Source: JAVJUS01 sp040220455 (GTDB lineage: Bacteria > Pseudomonadota > Alphaproteobacteria > DSM-16000 > Inquilinaceae). From it: a stretch of DNA of 64,000 nucleotides. Positions 49,006 to 61,510 of the stretch are shown here, piece by piece. The notes below the pieces were generated by a model. The model was not told the DNA's origin. It was given only the letters and a program-made list of their open reading frames with translations, and did not search any database. Both the position numbers and the translations under genes were made by a program. The stretch spans positions 1-64,000 of the forward strand of contig JAVJUS010000080.1 in assembly GCA_040220455.1 (NCBI GenBank), read 5' to 3'. Position 1 is the first letter of the stretch, and each line of letters begins with the position of its first letter.

Positions 49006-50139
49006 TCAGATGCTGAAGCGGCCGGGATCGAAGGTCGACCGGCGGCCCAGGGCGCCGGCCGTCTCCTCGATCCAGCCGTCCGCGGTCTCCCGCCCCAGAT
49101 CGAACAGGTCGCGCACGAAGCCCCAGTCGGCGTTGAGCTTGGACGACGCCGTCAGCCGGTCCATCTCCTCCTCCGCGCCGATCATGTGGATATAGGCCGG
49201 GCGCAGGCCGCAGGCCGGCCCGTCGAGTCGCCCCTCGTCGATCAGCCGGTTGATCAGCGCCATCGAGCGGACCTCGCGCATGAAGGTCGAGTTGAAGCTG
49301 ATCTCGTTGATCCGGTCCATGATCGCCGTCGGCGTCATCGGCACGTCGGGCCGGCGGATCGGGTTGATCTGGACGACGACGATGTCCGTCGCCTCGCATT
49401 CGTGGACGAGCGGGTAGAGCGTCGGATTGCCCATGTAGCCGCCGTCCCAGTAGTAGCGCCCGGAAATCTCCACCGCCTTGAACAGGAAGGGCAGGCAGGT
49501 CGAGGCCATCAGCGCGTCGATCGACAGCGAGTCGCCTCGGAAGACATGCAGCCGACCCTCGGTGACATCCGTCGCGCTGATATAGAGTTTCGGGTCGCCC
49601 GGTCCCTGTAGCACGGACATATCCAGCATCGCGTCAAGAATGTCCCGCAATGGATTGAAATCGAGCGGATTGAACTGGTATGGCGAAACGACGCGGGTCA
49701 TCGCGTCGAAGATCGCGTAGGCCGGGGAGGCGTCCAGGTTGGGGTTGCCGGTCAACCGGTCCCACCAGGTCGGCTGGAAGGGGGACAGCAGGGCCCGGTC
49801 GGCGATCCGGGTCCAGAGCTCGGTGAGGAGCGTTCGGGCGCCCTCCGATCCCCCCTCGCGCAGGCCATAGGCCAGAACGGTGCCGTTGACCGCGCCGGCC
49901 GACGTGCCGCTGATACCCTCCACCGTGAAGCGTCCGTCCTCGAGCAGCCGGTCGAGCACGCCCCAGGTGAAGGCGCCGTGCGAGCCGCCGCCTTGCAAGG
50001 CCAGGCTGATCCGCTTGCGCGCGCGCCGCCCGCCCCGGGTGGCGCGGTCCTCGTCCGGGGAGTGAGCGCCAGACGTGCCGGTCACGTCACCGGCATCGGG
50101 CGGCGTGTCCGGTGCGGCGCGGGGGTCGGGCCGGTCCAT
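49006..50139 (-). CDS. Patatin-like phospholipase (DUF3734 group)
   Basis: 377 residues. Ser-Asp dyad: oxyanion loop GGGSHG (50-55), Ser80 in GTSAG (78-82) and Asp232 in WDGGYMGNP. The C-terminal DUF3734-like segment (IMDRINEISFNSTFMREVRSM) is typical of the group that sits beside bdhA. The 40-residue basic N-terminus (GGRRARKR) may be disordered. Hydrolase of lipid or ester; a role in PHB or membrane lipid turnover is inferred from the neighbour. It follows bdhA by 55 bp on the same strand, so they are likely co-transcribed. Confidence 0.88.
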   Translation of the reverse strand: MDRPDPRAAPDTPPDAGDVTGTSGAHSPDEDRATRGGRRARKRISLALQGGGSHGAFTWGVLDRLLEDGRFTVEGISGTSAGAVNGTVLAYGLREGGSEGARTLLTELWTRIADRALLSPFQPTWWDRLTGNPNLDASPAYAIFDAMTRVVSPYQFNPLDFNPLRDILDAMLDMSVLQGPGDPKLYISATDVTEGRLHVFRGDSLSIDALMASTCLPFLFKAVEISGRYYWDGGYMGNPTLYPLVHECEATDIVVVQINPIRRPDVPMTPTAIMDRINEISFNSTFMREVRSMALINRLIDEGRLDGPACGLRPAYIHMIGAEEEMDRLTASSKLNADWGFVRDLFDLGRETADGWIEETAGALGRRSTFDPGRFSI

Positions 50140-50194
50140 GGTCAGGGCCTTCGTGTCGGGGCCGGGGAGCGGCTATGAGGCCGGCGGCGGCGCG

Positions 50195-50977
50195 TCAGCG
50201 CGCCGTCCAGCCGCCATCGACCGAGAGCGATGAGCCGGTGATCTGCGCGGCCGCGTCGGTGCACAGATAGACCGTCATCGCCCCGATCTGCTCCGGCGTG
50301 ACGAATTGCAGCGACGGCTGCTTCTCGGCCAGAAGCTCGTGGGAGGCGGCCTCCATGTCGATGCCCTTGTCGCGGGAGATCGCCTCGATCTGCTTTTCGA
50401 CCAGCGGCGTGCGCACCCAGCCCGGGCAGATGGCGTTGCAGGTGATCCCCGTGCCGGCGTTCTCCAGCGCGATCACCTTGGTCAGCCCCACCACGCCGTG
50501 CTTGGCGGCCACGTAACCGGCCTTTTCCGGCGAGGCGACCAGGCCGTGGGCCGAGGCGATGTTGACGATCCGGCCCCAGCCGCGTTCCTGCATCTGCGGC
50601 AGGGCGGCGGACGCGGTGTGAAAGGCGGAGGAGAGGTTGATCGCCAGGATCGCGTCCCACTTCTCCGCCGGAAAGCTCTCGATCGGCGCGGTATGCTGGA
50701 TGCCGGCGTTGTTGACCAGGATGTCGACCTTGCCGAGATGAGCCGTCGTCTCCTCGATCAGGCCGCGCACCGCCGCCGGATCGGCCATGTCGGCATCGCT
50801 GTAGGCGACCTCGACCCCGTATTCCGACGCGATGTTCCCGCGAATGCGCTCGATCTCGTCGCGATCGCCGAAGCCGTTCAGCATGACGTCGCAATTCTGG
50901 TAGGCGAGGGCCCGGGCGATGCCGAGCCCGATGCCGCTGGTCGAGCCGGTGACGACGGCGGTCTTGCCTGCGAGCAT
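50195..50977 (-). CDS. bdhA: 3-Hydroxybutyrate dehydrogenase
   Basis: 260 residues. SDR enzyme oxidising D-3-hydroxybutyrate to acetoacetate with NAD. Motifs: cofactor loop TGSTSGIG (10-17), NNAG (89-92), catalytic Ser142, Tyr155 and Lys159 (GYVAAKHG), and ICPGWVRTPLVEKQ. The LAEKQPS and substrate-binding H/K pattern match bacterial BdhA. It is the first of a two-gene unit with the patatin gene. Supports PHB or ketone-body breakdown in this organism. Confidence 0.93.
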   Translation of the reverse strand: MLAGKTAVVTGSTSGIGLGIARALAYQNCDVMLNGFGDRDEIERIRGNIASEYGVEVAYSDADMADPAAVRGLIEETTAHLGKVDILVNNAGIQHTAPIESFPAEKWDAILAINLSSAFHTASAALPQMQERGWGRIVNIASAHGLVASPEKAGYVAAKHGVVGLTKVIALENAGTGITCNAICPGWVRTPLVEKQIEAISRDKGIDMEAASHELLAEKQPSLQFVTPEQIGAMTVYLCTDAAAQITGSSLSVDGGWTAR

Positions 50978-51159
50978 GGCGTGTCCTTACCTCCGGACGT
51001 CTGTGCTGCACCGCGGCAGCGCGCGGCCGAGCAAGCAATACTAAGCCGCGCCGCGATTGGCCAGAGGCGGTTTCCGCGATGCGCCGACGGGGATCGACCG
51101 AGCGAGCGCGTCCGCCGCTCGCGCGGCGCCGGTCCGGCGCCCGCATGCCGCCATCGGCT

Positions 51160-51801
51160 TCAGTCCTCGGCGTCGGGCTGGTTCTTCGGCGCGGCGGTGT
51201 CGAAGGCGGGCAGGGCGAGGCAGGCCTCCTCGATCGCGGTCAGCGTCGGATAGGGCGTGACGTCGACGTCGTAGCGCCGCGCGTTGTGGATCTGCGGCAC
51301 CAGGCAGACATCCGCCATGCCGGGGGCGTCGCCGAAGCAGAAGCGTCCCTGGCGGGGGTGGCGGGCCAGGGTGCGCTCCAGCGCCTCCAGGCCCTGGACG
51401 ACCCAGTGGGCGTACCAGCGACCGCGACGCTCCTCCCCGATGCGGAACTCGTCCTTGAGGTATTTCAGGACCCGCAGGTTGTTGAGCGGATGGATATCCG
51501 CGACGACGGTCTGGGCGAAGGCCCGGACCCGGGCGCGCTCGGCCGGATCGGCCGGCAGCAGCGGCGGCTCCGGCCGCGTCTCCTCGAGGTATTCGAGGAT
51601 CGCCATCGACTGGGTCAGGACATTCGGTCCGTCGATCAGCGTGGGGATGAGGCGCATCGGGTTGATCGCCGCGTAATCGGCGGCCTGCTGGTCCCCCCGG
51701 CGCAGATGGACGTAGACCGCCTCGTGGTCGATCCCCTTCAGTGCCAGCGCGATGCGCACCCGATAGGCGGCCGAGGAGCGGAAATAGGTGAACAGCTTCA
51801 T
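51160..51801 (-). CDS. maiA: Maleylacetoacetate isomerase (zeta-class GST)
   Basis: 213 residues. Zeta-class signature SSAAYRVRIALALKG at 9-23 with the active Ser/Cys-region, then YAAINPMRLIPTLIDGPNVLTQSMAILEYLEE and FCFGDAPGMADVCLVPQ. It isomerises maleylacetoacetate to fumarylacetoacetate with glutathione in tyrosine degradation. An FAH-family gene (38.5 kb) could take the product. ATG 51801. Divergent from the HAD gene. Confidence 0.92.
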   Translation of the reverse strand: MKLFTYFRSSAAYRVRIALALKGIDHEAVYVHLRRGDQQAADYAAINPMRLIPTLIDGPNVLTQSMAILEYLEETRPEPPLLPADPAERARVRAFAQTVVADIHPLNNLRVLKYLKDEFRIGEERRGRWYAHWVVQGLEALERTLARHPRQGRFCFGDAPGMADVCLVPQIHNARRYDVDVTPYPTLTAIEEACLALPAFDTAAPKNQPDAED

Positions 51802-51915
51802 GGTGGCGTCGATCTCCGAAACGGCTATTGTCCGGGCCCGTGGTCGGGCCGGCGGCCGTCGTACCAACCGCCGGACCGGCCCCCGCGTTCCTCGCCCGAT
51901 CGCCGGAGACCACCC

Positions 51916-52548
51916 GTGGCCGAGCCCTCGACCATGCCCCCGGTTGCGCCCCCGACCGTGCCCGTCTTCGATATCGGCGGCGTCCTGCTGGACTGGGATC
52001 CACGCTATCTCTACGAAAAGTTGCTGCCCGATGCCGAGTCTGTCGAGCGTTTCCTGTCCGAAATCTGCACGCCGGCCTGGAACCTCGAGCAGGATCGCGG
52101 CCGCCCCTGGGACGAGGCGGTCGACCTGCTGGTCGCGCGCCACCCGGACCAGGCCGAGCTGATCCGGGCCTATCGCGACCGCTGGTCGGAGATGGTGCCC
52201 GGGGCCTTCGAGGACACGGTCGCGCTGCTCGAGACGCTGAAATCGCGAGGTCCCGTCCACGCGATCACCAACTTCTCGGCCGAGAAGTTCCACGAATGCC
52301 GGGAGCGATTCGCCTTCCTCGACCTGTTCGACACGGTTGTCGTATCGGGCGAGATCGGCCAGGTGAAGCCCGATCCGGCGATCTATCACCGGCTCCTCGG
52401 GGCGGCGGGCGTGCCTGCCGAGGCCTGCGTCTTCATCGACGACGTGGAGAAGAACGTGGTGGGCGCCCGGGCCGTGGGCATGCACGCCGTGCGCTTCGAC
52501 GGGGCGGACAGGCTGCGCCGCGACCTGGCCGGCTTCGGGATGCTCTGA
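51916..52548 (+). CDS. HAD-family hydrolase (YihX-like)
   Basis: 210 residues from GTG 51916 (204 from ATG 51934). HAD motif I is VFDIGGVLLDWD with the nucleophile Asp, but the usual second Asp position is Gly. Motif II is the TNFSAEKF region, motif III/IV KPDPAIYHRLL and VFIDDVEKNVVGA. Similar to YihX/alpha-D-glucose-1-phosphate phosphatase types and epoxide-hydrolase N-terminal domains; the substrate is not predicted. Convergent with mlaC (36 bp gap). Confidence 0.82.
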   Translation: MAEPSTMPPVAPPTVPVFDIGGVLLDWDPRYLYEKLLPDAESVERFLSEICTPAWNLEQDRGRPWDEAVDLLVARHPDQAELIRAYRDRWSEMVPGAFEDTVALLETLKSRGPVHAITNFSAEKFHECRERFAFLDLFDTVVVSGEIGQVKPDPAIYHRLLGAAGVPAEACVFIDDVEKNVVGARAVGMHAVRFDGADRLRRDLAGFGML

Positions 52549-52584
52549 TCGCGGCGGTCGGAACGGCGGGGCCGGGTGCCCCGC

Positions 52585-53217
52585 TCAGCCGGCGGAATTG
52601 CGCGAGCGCGCGGTCTCGATCTCCCGGCGCAGGGCCTGGAGCAGGGGCTCCACATTGCCGCCGTTGCGCTGGATGATGGCCGCGAACTCGTTGCGCTGGG
52701 TCAGCGCCATGCTGACGCCTTCGACCTCCACGTCGACGATCTGGAAGCCGTCCTCCCGCTCGCGCACGCGCCAGGCCACGTTCACCGGCGGCCCGTCGCT
52801 TCGCACGATGCGTGTCTGGACCTGGACGTCCTGCTCGCCCTGGGGCCGCGTGCTCGTGATTTCGAAGGTCTCGCCCGAGTATTCATTGAAGCGGCGGGCA
52901 TAGGTCTCGACGACCAGATCCTCGAACAGTGACAGATATTCCTGCTGCTGCTGCTCGCTGGCCGAGCGCCAGTAGCGGCCGAGCACGAAGCGCGCGATCG
53001 TCGGCACCGCGAAGCCCTCGCGGAAGAGCTGGCGGAACGCCTGGATCCGTTCCTGGCTGGACAGGGCGTCGTCCTGCAGGATCTCGACCGTCCGATCACC
53101 GAGGGTGTCGATGAAGGCGCGGGCGCCGTCCTGGTCCACGGCCGCCTGCGCGCCGAGCGGCGCGCCGGTGACCACCAGGAGGAGAACCGCGGCGACGCGG
53201 AGGAAGCGGCGCGGCAT
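52585..53217 (-). CDS. mlaC: Phospholipid-binding protein MlaC
   Basis: 210 residues. Signal peptide (PRRFLRVAAVLLLVV, cleavage near GAQAAV) and a MlaC/Ttg2D domain: FRQLFREGFAVPTIARFVLGRYWRSASEQQQQEYLSLFEDLVVETYARRF. It shuttles phospholipid between the outer-membrane MlaA and the inner-membrane MlaFEDB complex. Downstream of mlaA by 75 bp on the same strand. Confidence 0.95.
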   Translation of the reverse strand: MPRRFLRVAAVLLLVVTGAPLGAQAAVDQDGARAFIDTLGDRTVEILQDDALSSQERIQAFRQLFREGFAVPTIARFVLGRYWRSASEQQQQEYLSLFEDLVVETYARRFNEYSGETFEITSTRPQGEQDVQVQTRIVRSDGPPVNVAWRVREREDGFQIVDVEVEGVSMALTQRNEFAAIIQRNGGNVEPLLQALRREIETARSRNSAG

Positions 53218-53292
53218 GCGGGAACCTCTCGGAGCTGTCGGCGACCGGCGTGGCGCCGGTTCCGCCGGGAGACGTCAAGAAGACGATGAGGG

Positions 53293-54336
53293 TTAATACG
53301 CCGCCGGCTCGATGTCGAGCACCAGCGTGGGCAGGGCCGCGGTCTGCGGTTCCGCCGGGCTTGCCGTATCGGCGGCCGGGGGCTCGGCTGCCGAGGCCTC
53401 GGCGCTGCCGGGCTCCAGGGCGGGCAGGTCGAGCACGATGCCCGTCACGGACGCCCGTGCTCCGGGAACCTCCGCCACGCCGACCGCCGTCCGCTCCGGC
53501 CGCGACGCGGTGTCGCCGGTCTCGTCGTAGTCCGGGATCTCGAAATCCGAGCCGCCCTCCTGCGACGCGCCGTCGGTGATCTGGCGTGCCCGGTCCTGCA
53601 GGTAGAAGCTGCGCACGGCGGCGTAGTAGTCGAGCGAGCTCGCCTCCAGCTCGTCCGTCGCCTCCAGCGTGCGGTAGCGTGTGTCCGCCGCTGTCAGTCC
53701 AGGGCGCACGTATTCCATCGGCGTCTCGTCGAGCAGGCCCCAGTCGAGCTGGTTGGTCACCGGATCGGCGACCATTTCCACGCCCAGCCCGGTGGCGTCG
53801 CGCAGGGTCGACGGCCCGAACAGCGGCAGGACGATGTAGGGTCCGCTGTCGACGCCCCAGACCGCCAGGGTCTGGCCGAAATCCTCCGGCTCGAACGGGA
53901 TGCCGAGATTGTCGCCCGCGATGTCGACGATGCCACCGGCACCGGCGATGGTGTTGACGAAGAACCGGGCCGTCGCGCGTTCGGCGCCTTCCCAGTCCCC
54001 TTGCAGCAGCTCGTTCGCGATGATCAGCGGCGAGCGCAGATTGCGCAGGAAGCTGCGCACATTGTACTGGATCGGCTCGGGAACCCAGGTGCCGTAGGTC
54101 ACCGCGACCGGGCGCAGGACGACCGTGTCGACCGCCTGATTCGCGGCGAAGATCACGCGGTTCGCCGGCTCCAGCGGGTCGTTGACCCGGTCGAGCGCCG
54201 AGCCGTCCCCCTGACCGGTCCCGGCGCATCCCGCCAGGGCCGCGGCGGCGACGAGCCCGGCGAGGCTCGCGCGGAGGCGCCGGCCCCGACGACGGGTGTC
54301 GACCGTCTTGCCACCGATCAGCGTCGTGTCGTCCAT
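53293..54336 (-). CDS. mlaA: Outer-membrane lipoprotein MlaA (VacJ)
   Basis: 347 residues with a lipobox LAGC at 34-37 (Cys37 lipidated). VacJ domain: NDPLEPANRVIFAANQAVDTVVLRPVA, SFLRNLRSPLIIANELLQG, FGQTLAVWGVDSGPYIVLPLFGPSTLRDATG and YVRPGLT. It removes phospholipids from the outer leaflet and passes them to MlaC. The C-terminal 90 residues are Ala/Pro/Glu rich and likely disordered, longer than usual. ATG 54336 gives the expected lipoprotein signal; the longer frame does not. Confidence 0.93.
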   Translation of the reverse strand: MDDTTLIGGKTVDTRRRGRRLRASLAGLVAAAALAGCAGTGQGDGSALDRVNDPLEPANRVIFAANQAVDTVVLRPVAVTYGTWVPEPIQYNVRSFLRNLRSPLIIANELLQGDWEGAERATARFFVNTIAGAGGIVDIAGDNLGIPFEPEDFGQTLAVWGVDSGPYIVLPLFGPSTLRDATGLGVEMVADPVTNQLDWGLLDETPMEYVRPGLTAADTRYRTLEATDELEASSLDYYAAVRSFYLQDRARQITDGASQEGGSDFEIPDYDETGDTASRPERTAVGVAEVPGARASVTGIVLDLPALEPGSAEASAAEPPAADTASPAEPQTAALPTLVLDIEPAAY

Positions 54337-54794
54337 GCGTCGTCCCGTTGCGTTCGGCCGGCGGGACGCTGCCCCGCCGCGCCAGCGCGGTCCATTTGTG
54401 CGGCGCCGCCGATCGGTGACCGCGCCCGACCGGCCAGGACACCGCCCGATCGATCGCCTGATCCGGAGTATCATACGCCCTCCGGATTGGCCAGTCGGCC
54501 GGATGCCGTGCCCGTTCGTCCGCGCCACGTCGCGGCGCCCCGTTGCAGTTATGCCGCAAGCGGTTGCCAACCGCTTAATTGCGCCCGATCCGGCGTCCGG
54601 CGAGGCTCCCGCGGCGATCCGGCGTCCGGCTCCGGCGTTGCTTTATAAATATATCTTTATATATAGCTTCCTTTCCTAGGGCTTCGCTGTTATAGTCCTG
54701 GTGTTCCGGAGTGGTCAGGTCCGCGCCGGACGGTCCGCGGACCGGGGTGCCGAGCCGTCCCCGGCGGCGGTGCCGGAGCGCGAGGAAGAGGCGG
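54337..54794. promoter_or_regulatory. Promoter region of the methionine operon, with AT palindrome
   Basis: 458 bp. At 54643-54662 a 20-bp AT-rich imperfect palindrome (TTATAAATAT / ATCTTTATAT) pairs at 8 of 10 positions in otherwise GC-rich DNA, 133 bp before the ArsR-type gene. It fits a site for an ArsR-type SAM-cycle regulator. The mlaA promoter should lie at the left end. No gene is visible. Confidence 0.55.
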
Positions 54795-55769
54795 ATGGAA
54801 GACCTGCTGAACGGATTGAAGGCGGCCGCGGAGCCGACGCGTCTCAGGATCCTGGCCCTGTGCGCGCACGGCGAGCTGTCGGTCACCGATCTGACCCAGA
54901 TCCTGGGGCAGAGCCAGCCGCGGGTGTCCCGTCATCTCAAGCTGCTGGGCGACGCCGGCCTGCTCGACCGGTTCCGGGAGGGCACCTTCGCCTATTTCCG
55001 CCTCGCCGAGGGCGGCGCCGGCGGGGAGTTGGCGCGCAAGCTGGCCGACCTGGTGCCGGAGAGCGACGCGACCCACCGCCTGGATCTGGAGCGGCTGGAG
55101 ACGATCAAGCGCCAGCGCGCCGACGCGGCCGCGGTCTATTTCGCGGAGAACGCGGCGAGCTGGGACGAGATCCGGCGCCTGCACATCGCCGACAGCGAGG
55201 TCGAGCAGGCGCTGATCGACAGGATGCCGGCGCGGGCCGGCGCGCTGCTCGATCTCGGGACCGGCACGGCGCGGATGATGGTGCTCGCCGCCGACCGGTT
55301 CGAGCGGGCGGTCGGCATCGACCTGTCGCGCGAGATGCTGTCGGTCGCCCGCGCCAACCTGGACCGCGCGGAACTGAGCCGCTGCCAGGTGCGCCAGGGC
55401 AACCTCTACCAGCTGCCGGTGCCGACGGCGAGCTTCGACGTCGCGGTCATTCACCAGGTGCTGCATTACCTGGAGACGCCGGCCGCCGCGCTCGCGGAGG
55501 CCGGCCGGGCGCTCCGGCCCGGCGGGCGGCTGCTGATCGCCGATTTCGCCCGGCACGACGTCGAGGCCCTGCGTCGCGAGCACGCCCATCGCTGGATGGG
55601 CTTCGGCGACGAGGAGGTCGCCGGCTGGCTGACGCGGGCCGGCTTCGACGTCGAGCCCGTCCAACATCTTCCGGGCGCGCCCCTGACCGTGACCCTCTGG
55701 GCCGCGGTCCGGCGCCCCGCCGTAACCGCAACGCCTTACGAGGCGCAGCGATCCGTAGGAGAGGGATAG
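54795..55769 (+). CDS. ArsR-type HTH fused to a SAM-dependent methyltransferase
   Basis: 324 residues. The first 90 are an ArsR winged HTH (LKAAAEPTRLRILALCAHGELSVTDLTQILGQSQPRVSRHLKLL) and residues about 110-300 a class I methyltransferase with motif I LLDLGTGTAR at 151-160. Metal-binding Cys of ArsR are absent. Fusion proteins of this kind (SahR-like) sense SAM or S-adenosylhomocysteine and control methionine genes; that role is inferred from the operon: metF starts directly at its stop, then the two metH parts. Confidence 0.85.
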   Translation: MEDLLNGLKAAAEPTRLRILALCAHGELSVTDLTQILGQSQPRVSRHLKLLGDAGLLDRFREGTFAYFRLAEGGAGGELARKLADLVPESDATHRLDLERLETIKRQRADAAAVYFAENAASWDEIRRLHIADSEVEQALIDRMPARAGALLDLGTGTARMMVLAADRFERAVGIDLSREMLSVARANLDRAELSRCQVRQGNLYQLPVPTASFDVAVIHQVLHYLETPAAALAEAGRALRPGGRLLIADFARHDVEALRREHAHRWMGFGDEEVAGWLTRAGFDVEPVQHLPGAPLTVTLWAAVRRPAVTATPYEAQRSVGEG

Positions 55770-56723
55770 ATGACCCTAGCGTCTCACACGAACGAAGCCG
55801 ACCTCGCCCCGATCGACGGCAGCACGGGCCCCGTGTTCGGCCGCGGCACCCGGTCGGCCCCGTTGCTGAGCTTCGAGTTCTTCCCGCCCAAGACGGAGAA
55901 GATGGAAGCGACGCTGTGGGACACCGTCCGCCGGCTGGAGCCGCTCAAGCCGCGCTTCGTCTCGGTGACCTGCGGCGCGGGCGGCTCGACGACCGAGCGA
56001 ACCTTCGACACGGTCGTGCGCATCCAGCGCGAGACGAGCCTGCCGGCCGCCGCGCATGTGACCTGCGCCTCGGCGCCCAAGGCCGCGATCGACGAGATCG
56101 CGCGCACCTACTGGGAAAACGGCGTCACTCGCATCGTCGCCCTGCGCGGCGACGCGCGCAGCGAGGACGGCGTCTACACGCCGCATCCGGACAGCTACGC
56201 CTACGCCGACAACCTGGTGCACGGGCTCAAGGCGCAGCACGACTTCGAGATCAATGTCGCGGCCTATCCGGAGGTCCATCCCGACGCGCCGTCGGCCGAG
56301 TTCGACATGGAGCACCTCAAGCGCAAGGTCGACGCCGGCGCGACCCGTGCGATCACCCAGTTCTTCTTCGACAACGACGACTTCTACCGCTTCCTCGACC
56401 GGGCGGAGAAGGCGGGCATCGACGTGCCGATCGTGCCTGGCATCCTGCCGATCACCAATTTCGCCAACACGGTGAAGTTCGCCGGCATGTGCAAGGCGCG
56501 CATCCCGACCTGGATGGCCGACCTGTTCGAGGGCCTGGACGAGGACCCGCAGACGCGCCAGCTCGTCGCCGCCACGGTCGCCGCCGAGCAGTGCCGCCTG
56601 CTCCAGGACCAGGGCATGAACGAGTTCCATATCTACACGCTCAACCGGGCGGAGCTGACGCTCGCCCTGTGCGCCATGCTGGGCGTGCGGGCCGAGGCCG
56701 AGGCCGCGCTCGCCGCCGACTGA
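55770..56723 (+). CDS. metF: Methylenetetrahydrofolate reductase
   Basis: 317 residues. It reduces 5,10-methylene-THF to 5-methyl-THF with FAD. Motifs: LSFEFFPPKTEKMEATLW, VSVTCGAGGSTTERT, HVTCASAPKAAI, ITQFFFDND, VPGILPITNF and the C-terminal FHIYTLNR. The ATG starts at the first base after the upstream TAG, so it is translated right behind the regulator. It makes the methyl donor for the MetH parts downstream. Confidence 0.95.
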   Translation: MTLASHTNEADLAPIDGSTGPVFGRGTRSAPLLSFEFFPPKTEKMEATLWDTVRRLEPLKPRFVSVTCGAGGSTTERTFDTVVRIQRETSLPAAAHVTCASAPKAAIDEIARTYWENGVTRIVALRGDARSEDGVYTPHPDSYAYADNLVHGLKAQHDFEINVAAYPEVHPDAPSAEFDMEHLKRKVDAGATRAITQFFFDNDDFYRFLDRAEKAGIDVPIVPGILPITNFANTVKFAGMCKARIPTWMADLFEGLDEDPQTRQLVAATVAAEQCRLLQDQGMNEFHIYTLNRAELTLALCAMLGVRAEAEAALAAD

Positions 56724-56848
56724 CGACGACCGGGCGGGTGACGCGCCGCCGACGGCGCGCCCCGCGTTGACGCGCCGCGCGGTCCCCACGGGCCGCGCGG
56801 CGGCGCTTACCGGCCGCCCCCATCCACCCGAACGCGACGGGAGACATC

Positions 56849-57922
<1,074 letters not shown>

Positions 57923-57943
57923 CGACCCCGCGAGGCCGAACAA

Positions 57944-60625
<2,682 letters not shown>

Positions 60626-60648
60626 GGCGGCCGTCTGAGGCGGCGGCC

Positions 60649-60729
60649 TGTCCGGCTCGCCTTCGGCTCGGCCGACCTACGGACTCATCCGCGTCTCGTG
60701 TAGGTCGGCCGAGCGAAGCGAGCCCGACA
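60649..60729. repeat. Palindromic repeat, family B, two head-to-head arms
   Basis: Left arm ending GGCCGACCTAC (60649-60680) and right arm GTAGGTCGGCCGAGCGAAGC (60700-60729) are near-perfect inverted copies separated by 19 bp, able to form a long hairpin. It lies between convergent metH2 and the AlkB-like gene and could act as a bidirectional terminator or mRNA stabiliser. Confidence 0.8.
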
Positions 60730-60731
60730 GC

Positions 60732-61286
60732 CTATCGCCCGACCGTGCGGAAGGTGATCGAGAGCCGCCGCGTCCGCGGGATGCGCCGGCCGTCCACGAC
60801 ATCGGCCTTGCGCGCGGCGATGCCGTGACGCCACGCCGCCCGTGCCTCGCCCGTCAGGACGAGGAGGCTGCCCGCCGCGAGACGGATTTCCGTCCGTGGC
60901 GTGCCGGCGCCCCGGTCGAGCTGCATCGAGATCGCACAGCCCAGGCTGAGCGTGGCGACCGTCGGTCCGAAGCAGGGCTGCCGGTCGACATGCGGGGCGA
61001 TGCCCTGGCCCGGCTGGTACTCGTTGACGATCACCTGATCGGGCGGTCGGTCGAAGATTCCGTCCGCAGCCAGACGCTCGGCCAGGTCGGCGAGCCAGAA
61101 GGGAAGCGGCCCGATCCGGTCCGCCGGATCCACGGCGCGAGCGCGATAGTCGTAGCGAAACCCATAGTGCTGCACCCGCCGCCGAAGATCCTCGCGCCAC
61201 GGCGCCGCGTCGACGTGCCCGAGAAGCGCGTCCGCTTCGGCGGGCGAGACGAATTGCGGGTGATAGTCGAGGCCGTTCGGCATCAT
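60732..61286 (-). CDS. AlkB-like 2-oxoglutarate/Fe(II) dioxygenase
   Basis: 184 residues. Fe ligands His99 and Asp101 (IAPHVDRQPCFGP) and His154 (WRHGI); 2-oxoglutarate-binding Arg in RLSITFR (about 174-180). The N-terminal PNGLDYHPQFVSPAEADALL and VIVNEYQPGQGI agree with AlkB homologues that repair alkylated nucleic acids or modify tRNA. Methionine-operon adjacency is probably coincidental because they are convergent. Start ATG 61286 (or 61283). Confidence 0.85.
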   Translation of the reverse strand: MMPNGLDYHPQFVSPAEADALLGHVDAAPWREDLRRRVQHYGFRYDYRARAVDPADRIGPLPFWLADLAERLAADGIFDRPPDQVIVNEYQPGQGIAPHVDRQPCFGPTVATLSLGCAISMQLDRGAGTPRTEIRLAAGSLLVLTGEARAAWRHGIAARKADVVDGRRIPRTRRLSITFRTVGR

Positions 61287-61313
61287 GGCGGGACGCTCGA
61301 TCTGTTCCCGGCG

Positions 61314-61343
61314 TGTCGGGATCGCTTCGCTCTCCCGACCTAC
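61314..61343. repeat. Palindromic repeat, family B half copy
   Basis: TGTCGGGATCGCTTCGC to CCGACCTAC; right half of the family B unit upstream of the AlkB-like gene. Confidence 0.6.
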
Positions 61344-61415
61344 AACCGATTGTGGCGCCGTCGCGCACGGCCTTTCGGCGGGGGGCCCCCGACGACTCCG
61401 GCGCCGATGAACCTC

Positions 61416-61493
61416 GTAGGACGCCCACTGCGACGCGGTGCGCGACGGCCCTTCCGGTGCCATCACGCACCACCTCTCGGTCGCGGCGACCCG
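61416..61493. repeat. Palindromic repeat, decayed family A copy
   Basis: Starts GTAGGACGCCCACTGCG and ends GTCGCGGCGACCC, aligning with family A with several changes. No coding signal in 61287-61510. Confidence 0.45.
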
Positions 61494-61510
61494 CGCTGTC
61501 GGCCGGAGCC